From Acanthornis magna (taxonomy: Eukaryota; Chordata; Aves; Passeriformes; Acanthizidae), in the NCBI GenBank assembly GCA_036785705.1, contig JAWUZG010000029.1, forward strand, positions 11,609,501 through 11,673,500: a DNA stretch of 64,000 nt, read 5' to 3'. This document shows, piece after piece, positions 39,801 to 50,206 of the stretch; the first letter of the stretch is position 1, and each line of letters begins with the position of its first letter. Below the pieces are notes generated by a model. The model ran no database searches. It had not been told where the DNA came from and worked only from the letters and a program-made list of their open reading frames with translations. The position numbers and the translations under genes are program-made.

Positions 39801-40502
39801 TCCCTGGCACTGGGAATGTATTTTTCAATCTGTCAGCTCACCAGCTTGCATCTGTGACTCTTGTACAAACAACACATTAGACGGTGCATTTTTCAAATAG
39901 CTTAACACTACTGGAAACCTCCTGTGTCTCCCAAGACACTAGTCTTTCACATGGATGCAGGAAACTGCCACGAAGGTTGTATCTCACCTCACTTGAGGAA
40001 GTAATCATTGCTGGTGTGAGTGCGTGGCTAAGGGTTAGGCTGCCTTCCTGCTTCTACTGATCTATAGTCCCTGCTACACGACTATAACTGCACAAAGCAA
40101 CCATTTTCTACCTTAAACAATAAGTGCATGTGTGTGCCTCTCACAAAGATCACATCATTGGGCCGTAATCTATCAAAGCCTCTTTCTTTAGATAATTGAA
40201 GTAATGGATGTATACCAGGACGATACAGTAAACACACTACAAAACAAGAGATGCTGTATTTTTCCCATAGCAATTGTTCAACAGAAGCCTGTGTTCATAA
40301 CTTCTACAGCATTTTATAAGAATTTGCTGGTGAATGTGGCTCTTTCTTATTGCTGCAGAGCACTTTTTAAAAAAAACAAATGGCAAAACTTAAAAGGGGG
40401 CCAAGAGGTGGACATTTTATCTTGCTTCATTTGCATATCTGTAGAATAATCTTGTAGGTGGCAGCCAAAGATGACAGTCATGATGCAGCAACAATGATAG
40501 TT
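36844..40502. other. Intergenic DNA (3.7 kb), no gene seen
   Basis: Mostly A/T-rich unique sequence with two A-rich runs (near 39184 and 39309). A 100-codon open frame at 39497-39799 has no recognisable domain and starts at a position with no promoter or splice context, so no gene is called. Confidence 0.6.
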
Positions 40503-40992
40503 AGAACAATAGAATGGCCTAGGTTAGAAGACAATTTGAAAGATCGTCTAGTTCTAAACTCCCTGTCACGAGCAAGGACACCTTCCGCTACATTGGGTTG
40601 CTCAGAGCCCCATCCAATCTGGCTCCGAACACTTCTAGGGATGGGGCAACCACAGCTTCCCTGGGCAGCCTGTTACAGTGCCTCACCACCCGCACAGTAA
40701 AGAATTTTTTCCGTATATCTAATCTAAAGCTACTCTCTTTCAGTTTGAAGCCATTGCCCCTTGTCCTGTCATTACATGCTCCAGTAAAAAGTCCATTGTC
40801 ATCTTCCTTGTAGGCTCCTTGCAGGTACTGGAAAGTTCCAATTAGGTCACCCTGAAGCCTTCTCTTCTCCAGGCTGAACAAACCCAATTCTCTCAGCCTT
40901 TCCGCACAGGAAAGGTGCTCCATCCCTCTAGTTGGTTACTGTGCTGTTTGTAAGTTTGCAAGGGTGGTTTCATGACAGCCCTCCTCTGAACA
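40503..40992 (-). mobile_element. CR1 LINE 3' fragment
   Basis: Antisense CR1: AATAGAATGGCCTAGGTTAG at the 3' tip, then the standard 3'-UTR wording ('gggatggggcaaccacagct'), then the last coding segment. A minus-strand frame at 40923-40588 gives ERLRELGLFSLEKRRLQGDL and FRLDIRKKFFTVRVV, the CR1 ORF2 C-terminus. Between about 40930 and 40975 the match weakens, and the GCCCTCCTCTG motif resumes near 40980, which points to local divergence or a small insertion. Confidence 0.92.
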
Positions 40993-43829
40993 CAGAAAAG
41001 CACCACAAATATAGGCCTGACTTGAAACCTTTATTCAAATTAGTGACCGCACTGACTTGGTATGTCCCCAAAGGACAGGGCTGGTGGACAAGACAAATGT
41101 GACACCTGATGCCTCATATTACAGTTAGCATTTGTATTACTGCTGTTTCTTGTGCTAGAGAACAAAGCAAAATGGCAGCATTTAGAAAAAGATCACACAA
41201 TGTAAGGGGCAACAGATATCCAAGAGGCAGCACAGTACAAGGACAAGAGACATTTCTGGTCTACATAACAAGCAGGGATCAAAGAGTGGTCAAGATGCAC
41301 ATAGGCACTATTACAAATCTGAGATTTACGGATGGGTTTGAAGGAGGATGCTGTGCTCACTATTCACTGTAGAGCATCCTCAGCCTCCTATCTTGTAAGA
41401 TTTAGACTGCTGACAGGAGTGAGAATTTAGGACTTGACTCAGTTGGTGTAACAAAACTGGTTGTTTTGGCAAGACATTGCTTGGTACACAGAGATCTGTT
41501 ACACTTTCACAGCAGCTCCAAAGGATTCTGCATACTTTGGACTGACTGAGCAAGCGTGATTCAGTCTGGAGATGCACCACGTGCCCTACAAACCAAGGAG
41601 GGATTGGAGTTGCCATGCAGGAGCAAGTCAGCAGGCTACAAGCACAGTAATTCCACCACATCCCATGCTGGAGCTAATGCTGTGTGCAAATTCACCTAGT
41701 GAGTCACGTCTGCTTGCATTAAAAGAAATTCGAAAACAAAATAGTCTTCCTATGTCTCACCGGCAAGAAGAGACTGAAACTGGCTAGGCTGGTTGGGAAC
41801 CAACCTGGAGGCAAACCTAGTTAGCAGATTTTTTTAAATAAGGCGACTGGGTTTTGTTTCTGTATCTGAAGACAAGAGGGACAGAGATGGGGACTGAGTT
41901 ATGGCAGGTAGCATCCTACATTTCAGTTTGCAAAGCTTTTTATTAATTCCACAAAAAGCAGTCACAAAATTGTATCTTCTATCTTTGAATCAAATAAATA
42001 GAATCTACAGAATCCTGAAATTTACTTGTCAAGTTCAGTTTTTGAAAGTTCAATGACATACTTAGTGAAACCTTTGCTTTTGAAGAAGAACAGCAGATTA
42101 CTACAGGAATGGAAGAAGTTTGGATTTATTATACTGTACACAGAACACAATATTTTTCAAACCTCAGGGACCCATTTGCATTTCCTTTTTTTCTCAAAAT
42201 GAACACAATTTTGCAGAATCTTCTGAAGCCAGTGAATTGCTGTATGAAAAGAGACCCCCCCACACTGCTATTCACAACCCAGAAAAATGGGACATTAACC
42301 TCACATAAAACCCACTGGCTTACATCCTGCTTCCTCATTAAGCCAGTGCCAGTTTTGCAGTAGATTTCAAATGTGCAAGTTCACTTTTGTTTTTCCAATC
42401 CATAAAGTAATGTTTTACTTAAAAGGGAAGTCCCCAAAATCATGGTTCCCTACTTGAAGATATCCATTAGTTACATACTATTTTCTCAACACTACAGATC
42501 TGAAAACCAAGATAAATGTTTTTAAGCAATTTGAAGCCCTTACTACAAGAGAGAAAACAAGTATTATTCATATTGTTTGTTTTCCCACAATGTATTTTTA
42601 TGGGAGAGCTGCAGGGACCATATTTTGCGTTCAGTTAACAACTTTTGTGGTGTAAAATATCCCTTTTTGGTATTCAAATAACCACGAAAGCAATGTAGCT
42701 ATATCTCACTGCCATAGACATTACCACTGAAACCAATCAGAATGAGAAAAAAAAGGTTATTTCTTACCTCATCCATTGTGAAAGACACGGATTTACGAGA
42801 CAACATTTGGCAGTCCTGTGACCAACTATAATAAAAATCTCTTTCCCTTGGGCACCCAAGAACCGCACTATATTGTAACACTTCCAGTTCTTAAACAGTG
42901 CTGAACCACATTGTGCAGGGCTGCATACCTTTCTGAAGAGATTATGCACTTTCCTTATTGTCATAAAAAGTATTTGTTTATCAAATGCACCAAAAAGTAA
43001 AAAAAGTTGGACATGAGACAGGAAAGAATTGGATGGAACTCTGTGAGAAACAAAGGCAAACTTAGTGTCTTCATTGTTGCTCCTACCTGCCTGGCCATGA
43101 CTCTACCTACAGCAATATTGCATTATTGAAAATTTTCCTTTTGCCGCTAAAATGAAAATTGCTGTTTTCATCCTTCTACTACCAGGGCATGCCGTTAAGA
43201 TGTACTCTTAATAATGGCAACAAAAAATTATATAATAAACGATAAATGAATGTGTTTTTACCTTTTTGCCAAGTATCTTTCCCTATTAGAGAAATGCACT
43301 GTACCTCATGTGAGAGAAAAGGCCAGGAAAGGACCATATTTGAAAATCCGTGACACAAAAGAAAGTGTGTTAGGTTTCAAATCACACATCATAAATACAG
43401 GTCTCCAGTATTCCAGTTTGGGTATGAAATATCCCAGTTTAAAAGGCTGGTGGAGCCTTTGGATAGATAGCTGTCCAAAACATAAAATGGAAATACAACA
43501 TTGAGAGCTCTATTGGAATAGGAAAGGCAAAAGGCATTTTTCTGCCTCTCTGGGAGTCCATCTTTTCCCGTGTCACTTGTGTACTGCAGTGGACGTTTAT
43601 CCCGGCTGGCAGCAGCATTTCCGAGGAGCCAGTTCAGAGTCTCAGGGACACGCTAGACCAGCCTAGGCGGGTTCGGCAGTGGGATTCCCAGGGCACGCAA
43701 GCATCCCTTCGGCCCTCTAGAAGGATTTTACCTAGTGCCTGCCAACAGCTGCGTTCGAATTTTTATTTATTTATTTTTTTTTAAATGAGACTTCATTCAT
43801 TACGGGGCACTTGGGCACCCAATCATGAC
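40993..43829. other. Intergenic DNA upstream of SEPTIN7, no gene seen
   Basis: No coding exon or named repeat is seen. The region may hold a divergent promoter transcript of SEPTIN7, but no splice-bounded coding exon supports one. Confidence 0.55.
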
Positions 43830-44299
43830 TTTGTGGGGGGAGCACAGAGTCGAGCGCCGCAGTGCCGCAGCCCGAGGCTCCCCGGGGGTAAGGGCGGCTG
43901 CAGGGCCTCGCTCCCGCTGCCCATCTCTCTCCCGCCGGCCTCTCCCTACGCCACCTGCGTGCGGCGGCGGCCGCAGGCGGCGTAGGGGCCCAGACCCGCG
44001 CCGGGCTCCGACAGGCGCGCACGGAGCAGCTCCGCTCCGAGCATGGCGCCGGCGCAAGGCGGGGGCGGTGCGCCCGCCTCGCCCCGCGCGTCAAGCCCGG
44101 CGTACATCTTTGTTCCGGGCGGAGCGGGCCCTCCCGCCGTGCGGCCCGTGCGCTCCGCAGCGTGCGCCCGCTTCCAAAATGGCCTCCGAGTGGTCCCTCT
44201 GTTCTCCGGCGCGGCGCGGGAGGAAATAACAGCGAGACCGACCCCGGGCTGGGAGGGGCGGGGGAGAGACGTGGGGACTGCGCCGGGCGGAGGGGCCGA

Positions 44300-44663
44300 G
44301 CCGGAAGCCGCTGCGTGCTCGGGGAGGCGGGCGGGGAGCGTGTGAGGAGCTGGGCGGAGGCGGCGAGGGAGAAGGAGGAGGAGCAGGCGGAGGCGGCGGC
44401 GGGAGCGGAGCCGCTAAGTCCGTCCGGCCGCGGGAGCGGGCGCGCGTAGGCGCCGTGTGCGGAAGGGCCGCGGCCCCTTGGCGGAATCGGCGTAGGGGGC
44501 GTTGGAGAATCGCCGCCGGGTTGGCTGGCGGGAGGCGCTCGGGGAGGAGGGGGCGGCCCGCTCGGTGCCGCCGCGGCTGAGGGAGGCAGGGCGGGAGGAC
44601 GAGCAGCCAGCCGGAGCCCAGCGTCAGCAGCGGCAGCCGCACCGCCGCCGGCCAGCGCCATGG
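44300..44663 (+). other. SEPTIN7: SEPTIN7 first exon (5' leader; left end approximate)
   Basis: The right end is fixed by a strong splice donor, ATGG|GTGAGT, with GT at 44664-44665. The left end is an estimate, since no start site can be read from sequence. Between the ATG at 44179 and the one at 44660 there is no other ATG, so ribosomes entering downstream of 44181 would meet 44660 first. The leader is GC-rich and should be highly structured. See the coding entry for the phase problem. Confidence 0.6.
44660..44663 (+). CDS. SEPTIN7: SEPTIN7 presumptive start codon at the end of exon 1
   Basis: GCGCCATGG is a near-optimal initiation context and the exon ends one base after the ATG. A mammalian SEPTIN7 N-terminus, as I recall it, has a Met at the equivalent place (…STM-AQ-PKNLEGY), so an exon ending in ATGG is expected. 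However, joining ATGG to the exon at 63110 gives Met-Ala-Thr-Glu-Glu-Pro and then a stop, because the latter exon begins in phase 0. Either a further small exon lies in the intron, another first exon is used, translation starts differently, or two bases are missing from the sequence at the 63110 acceptor. The call is therefore tentative. Confidence 0.45.
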
Positions 44664-45252
44664 GTGAGTTTCCAGCCCGGGGCCGAGGCGCGCCGGGGGG
44701 CCGTGACAGTGCGAGCCCGCGGCCGTGGGGTCTCCGCGATGGGTGGGCTGAGAGGAGGCGCGGGGGGGGATCCAGTGGGTACCGCCGAGGCTCCCATCCT
44801 AGCGGCCCCGCCGCGGGGCCCCCCGTCCCTCTGGCCGCCCCCCGCCTTCCTCCACCTTCTCAGATGCGGCTCCAGCCCCCCTTGCCGCCGCCTCTCCCCC
44901 CCACCCCCCCGCAGTCACTTCCTGCCTCGCCGAAATTGTATAATGCCTGCGCGGGGCTTGGGGAGCCGGGCGGCGAGAATGCCGGAGATATTTCTTCTCC
45001 CTCGCTTTTCTCCCCTTCCCCCTCCATCCCGGTCCCTCCTCCCCTTTTTCTCCTTTTGCGCCCAAATTTGGGAGGGAGGAATTTGCTGCTGCAGGAATTA
45101 AAGCAGCCTTTCAAATATGCGGGAGAGGAGCGGGTGGGACTGGAATCGCGGGAGGAGGGGGAAGGAAGGAAGGGGGCGCCCGTGCGCGGGTGGGAGCGTG
45201 TGTGGCAGCGGGAGCCCGCCAGCCGCCTGCCCGCCTCGCTTGCTGGCTTCTG

Positions 45253-45324
45253 CCCTTTTTCTTTTTTTTCCTCCTCTCTTTTTTTTTTTTTTTTTTTTTT
45301 CCCCTCCCCCCCCCCCCCCCCCCC
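45253..45324 (+). repeat. 72-nt pyrimidine tract with T22 and C19 runs
   Basis: An uninterrupted pyrimidine stretch includes 22 consecutive T (45279-45300) and 19 consecutive C (45306-45324). Such tracts can form triplex or i-motif/G-quadruplex structures and are unstable in length. It lies about 600 bp downstream of the SEPTIN7 donor at the edge of the CpG island. Confidence 0.9.
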
Positions 45325-48300
45325 ATGCTTTCTAGAGCATTTTTGGAGGGCTGTATCTTACTTGGGTCAAGCTTTTATTTGTCCCTGCGCGGGCGCCCGC
45401 CCGCGCTGCCCCGCTGGCCCAGCCCCTGCAGCCTGAGGGGGCCTCGGCCGGTCGTTTCTAAAAAGAAAGTAGAAATTACAATTTAGGAACAGCTGCCCCG
45501 GGAGTCTGTATGAAACGCCTTCTTGAGCAGTTTCTGTTTGATCGGCTCGCTTAGCGAACCAGTCTTGCAGAATAAATTGGAGGGGTGCTTAGCGTTTCAG
45601 GAGGGTGGCTGGGAAAAGGGGCGTTTATGCACGAAGATTTTTTTAATGGGCGACTTAAGGAAAAGCAGCTAAACTTATTTTAGCGTGAAGTTGTTGGCTT
45701 CACGCTGAACCAGTTATGTGCAAATGTAATTCCGAGAAAGACAGCGTTCAGGAATCTTCTGCGTGCAGTTTGTGTGCCGCCTCCTGCAGATGAAATATCG
45801 CTGAACAGAAGAGTGTCAGAACTACCCATTCACTGAATGTTTTTTCCTGGCCATTGGAATCTCCCTCTGACTGACAGTGGCTTCAGGTTATGTTCAGTGA
45901 AAGAAATGCTTCCATACGCAGAAATACCCGTGGTCTGTACTAATATTATCACCAATAAATGTCAGTTTATGTAAAAATATGCAGGTTTAGCTCCCATGAA
46001 AGTTAGATGGGCCACTGCTATATATCTGGGCTTAAAAGGTAGACCATACCTTCTTATGGAAGTGGGGTTTTTTGTAGTAATAGCTTTTCAGTGCTAAATA
46101 ATAATTTATGACTAGAACTTTCACTGAGATATCAAACCGATATTATTTCTTCTTTGTAATTCTACATATATTGTAAAGTTTTTGCCTGCTGAAATGTTAG
46201 GAAATAAGGGAAGATGTATTTTTGTGTAGTGTTTAGCATCTTTGACTTGATACCTGCTTAGTTTGTGGGAATTCTAGCATCTTTGGCTCTTGATTTGTGA
46301 ACATGAGAGCAGTAATTCAGTCTGACTTTGGATGACTGCAGTTTTTTCTTTTAAGATGACTCATGAATAACAAAAAACAATAAACAGAATTTTTTTATCC
46401 TTGGGAAAGTGGGTTTCATGAAGCCATTGCTTTAAAGGTCAATTACTACCTTGTCTGTGTTGAAATCGGAATTGGAATGCAAGAGCGTCACCTGTTCTGT
46501 GTTTGCTACTATGGAAGAAAGGGTTGTTACTTAAGTCATTTTGAAATTGAAGCAGATATGTAACAAGAACTGTGCATATCAGCCACACATTGATAATAAC
46601 TCATAGCAGTTCCTTCTGTTTACCCATAAGGACAAGTAACTGGTCTTAGTTAAAACAGTGCTTCAGATGTTTTGTAATGCATGTGTGTTTCTGTGCATCA
46701 CAAAGTCAGTGAAGGAAAATTTGCCTCAGAGAAGGTGTAGGAGAAATGTTTCTCTTCGGAACTGTAGTATGACACACATTTTTAGCTTCAGTTTATTGCC
46801 AGACTATTCACTTAACCTGTCTAGACCAGAGATGTGTATGTATGAGCGACGTTCTGTTTTCTGTAAGTTGGTGCTCCAGCTCCTGAAATGAGCTGGTTAA
46901 TTGCAAATGTGTGCTCTGTAATTAGAATGGCATTTAGTCACCATTTAAGTAGTTTAGTTAAGCCTCGTTTAAATTAGTAATTCAAATTTGGGGTAGTGTT
47001 AAACTGTAGGCGGTCACAAACTATTCCCTAGGAGGGTTTGAACGTCTTGAGCTGATGTTTGTGGAGTAGATGTCTTGCAGAGGTGGGGATGGTGGCACAA
47101 CTGAGGTGAAGGCATTTCTCAACTGCAAGGGCCAGGAACTCAGTTCATGGAAACCTGAGATTTCCTGTTCACCTTGGTAGAGTGAGTTTCATGTATGTCA
47201 GGGATGAGGCAAATTTTTTTCTAGCCCTGGTTTAATGGTTGCATAGTGATAGCTCTGTAATGTCATCAGGTAGCTCTTTTCTGTTCTGTGGGGTTTTTTA
47301 ATAGGAAAGAATCAAGTCAGTATTCACTTACATAACTTCAGTTTAATGCAGGAGCCCTGTAAAACCCGATATTGGCTTCATAGCATAGACATAGCTGTGA
47401 AACTCCTGTATGCCATGACATCCTTACTTGACATTAAAAATCAAAAAATAGCCAGTAGGTTCATAAGCACTTCAGAAGCCAGTATGTATTCACTTTCCTT
47501 TTGACAGTGTTTGAGTTAGAGCAATGTAAAACACACGCCTGACTAAACCTTGTTCTGATTTACATCCTGGACTTCCTTCCCCCAAAAGCCACTTAATCTT
47601 CTGCTTTTTGTGCATTGGTGCTATTCCACACTTCAAATGTGCCTTACAGGAACCTGTTGGTCGCATGGGCTGGCAAGGTTGCTGCTCAGAGTCACTGCCC
47701 GGCAGCCCTTCTTAAAGCCACTCATGGGGAACAGAATAGTTCTGTATCTTATTTTCAAATGGCTCTTTGTGTGGCTGTTTTCACGCCACATTTCTGTCAT
47801 TTAACACAGTGATGGTTCAGTATGCATTTGAAAATAATTTTGGAAGCAGTATTGCTGAACAATGTCACTCTGGGTGTTACATTCAGAAGCACTTAGGAAA
47901 CTAAAAGAGAACTGAATTATTTCTTAGTGGCACAGAAGATTTAGAAATTTTTTTTGGTCAACATTGAAAATAACACCTCCAGATATAGCTTTTCTTAAGT
48001 GCCTTTTTTTTTTAATTACTTACGACTGTTAATAATAGTTGTGTGTTTAATTTTTTCATCTGAATACCTAAGGTGTTGACTTACAACCAGGGGGAGGATG
48101 GATTAAAACGTTAGGTAGATTTCTTCCTCCCATGACCCATTGTAGCTCTAGGAGGATCAATATTAAGATACAGCGCATAGTTTTGGTCTGACACTTTAAA
48201 AATAAAGCTTTTTGAATGGAAAGATTGCATCATATTCACAAAATACAAGAGACCTGAAGAAAAAGTAAATTATTTTAGACTGCTCTTTTGTATGACCATA

Positions 48301-50182
48301 AAAAAGATCAAAGGATGACTGTGGTCTTGGAAGTGTGCTCTTAAAGCAGAGAATAGCCCATATGAGGCTTTTTTTTTTCAGTGCTGTGGGTAAAGTATGA
48401 CAGGAGAATGACCAGAAAAATAGAAATACGAACTAGGTATATGAGGTGTGCTCTTTGACATTGTTGGTGAGTTTTGAGCTATGAAGTAGTAGTTTATCAA
48501 ATTCCAATCAAAGCAGTCTTATTATATGTAGAAATCAGTCTATCATACAGTGGTGTTATTACAAAGAGCCCTTTCAGAAATGCAGCTGAAGTCCTTGATG
48601 GCAGAATTTCTGGAGTGACATTTGTCTGAGAAAGCATTGTAGGTCATTGGAGTTGATGCTGAGAAAAATACAAGATGGCATGAAGGTTGGTCCTGCTGTC
48701 AGGGGTTGTCAATGTATTGTGGGCATATAGATTCTTAGAAGAATAATGCATTACATATTACCTATTTTTATATCTTTTACGTTTAAAGGTCTGTTCAGGT
48801 AATGATTCATATTGAACTTTAAATAAAGTGAAACTTGACCTAGTGAGGTGGTCAAAATTGCCAAGAATGCTTAAGTTAACATTAAAATAAAGCTTAAATC
48901 AAACCTTTTCCAGTGTTGGCCAGTTGCTATGTTTTAATTTCATTTCTGTGTAATTCTATCACATTGTGCAGGAAATTCTAGTGTGCCTACCAGTGTCCTC
49001 TGCTTTCCTTTTCATTCTTTCTAAAGAACGTTATTGTGTGATTTTATAGCTTACACTGATGTAACTGGACTACAGTTGAAAAATCCTGTCTTGATTGTAT
49101 GTTTTTTCTACTCAGAGTGTAGAAAAGCTTCCAGTGGTCATACAGTGATGTGATTAGATGAGCTTGCTGATGTAATGGAAAGTTGACCTTACGGTAGAGT
49201 AGTTTTCAGCTGGGTGTGTGAGCTAATCTCACTTGTTCAATATGCAGTTATCAGAACTGATAGGAGGGCAGCCTGAGCTCACCCCTGGTGGTGCAGTTGC
49301 TACATGAATCTGTTGGCCAGCTGCTTGAAAGGAGGCAATTCTGCTGTTCTGCCCACCCTTGTGCCTCTTCAACCCAATTCTGAATCAGTTCATGGAGCTC
49401 AGCTCACAGGGTCTGCCTGTTTTTTCTTCCTCAAGTTTATTTTTCTCTTAATTGAGCTCCCTGAACCTTTCATACCATGTGATCACAGAAGTGTTGGCAT
49501 GGAAAAAGAAATGCAAGTGGGCTCGAGGGAAGAGATGGAACTTTGGCTGACCATTTGGGCTGTAGACAGATAAACACAGCCTTAGTTTAGTGTGTACTTT
49601 AGACTGGTGTAACATGGCACTGCTGCAAAGAGAAGAGAGCTTCATTTTCTGTTCCCACCCAAACATTGGATCTTAACGTAGGCTGGCAGCTGCTGTGTTA
49701 GTGTGCCCAAGGCAGCAGAGATACGTGGTAGTTGATCTAGCTGTACGACTTGTTTATTTCCACTCTACCAGTGGCTGAGATAGGGAAGCAGGAAGACTGT
49801 ATCCTGTTGGAGGAATTAGTGCTAGTGGTTGAGAATGTAGTATTCTCCCCTTGGTGAGAGCTGGTGACTTATCTGAAGATAAACACAAGTGGGCAAAGTT
49901 TAATGGCTTTTGTTTCAGCTCCTCTCACTTACTTCTTGATCACTGAATGGGTGAGGTGACTTGTTTTTTATTACTGGCTGTTGAATCACTGCCTGTGACG
50001 TTTATGGTAATATTATATTAGCATAAGGACTTTTCTAGAGTGATTTGCAAAACTAAAGCCCTGGTTAATGATGGCTGCAGAAATCTCACGATGCAGAGGG
50101 TCTTGTAGTCATGACCAGATCGTGACTGTGATGGTATCTTAAGTTGAGATACCCATTTTAGCTGACTTCCTGTTATAAAAGG

Positions 50183-50206
50183 AAAAAAAAAAAAAAAAAA
50201 AAAAAA
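50183..50206. repeat. Poly-A run (24 bases)
   Basis: An uninterrupted A24 run in SEPTIN7 intron 1. No retrocopy or LINE sequence was recognised immediately upstream of it, so it is listed as simple sequence. Confidence 0.9.

Larger units (their letters stand above)
43830..45440 (+). promoter_or_regulatory. SEPTIN7: SEPTIN7 CpG-island promoter
   Basis: About 1.6 kb of very GC- and CpG-rich DNA surrounds the first exon. There is no TATA box. Candidate sites include a CCAAT box just upstream (43819-43823), a YY1-like AAAATGGCC (44176-44184), a GC box GGGGCGGGG (44255-44263) and an ETS-type CCGGAAG (44301-44307). Transcription most likely starts between about 44150 and 44450 on the plus strand. 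The long open frames on both strands here, including a 296-codon minus frame rich in Ala and Pro, are composition artefacts. Confidence 0.85.

Noticed and set aside
43771..44661. 296-codon minus-strand open frame at the SEPTIN7 promoter
   Set aside because: It is Ala/Pro/Arg/Ser low-complexity sequence produced by high GC content, antisense to the leader, with no recognisable domain.
44614..44663. Apparent similarity of another leader frame to the mammalian SEPTIN7 N-terminus (an SVS...AA...R pattern)
   Set aside because: The stretch lacks an ATG in that frame, would join exon 63110 out of phase, and is low-complexity, so the likeness is probably chance.
44660..45436. 258-codon plus-strand open frame continuing from the SEPTIN7 ATG
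   Set aside because: It reads through a strong splice donor four bases after the start and into intronic poly-T and poly-C tracts, so it is an intron read-through artefact.
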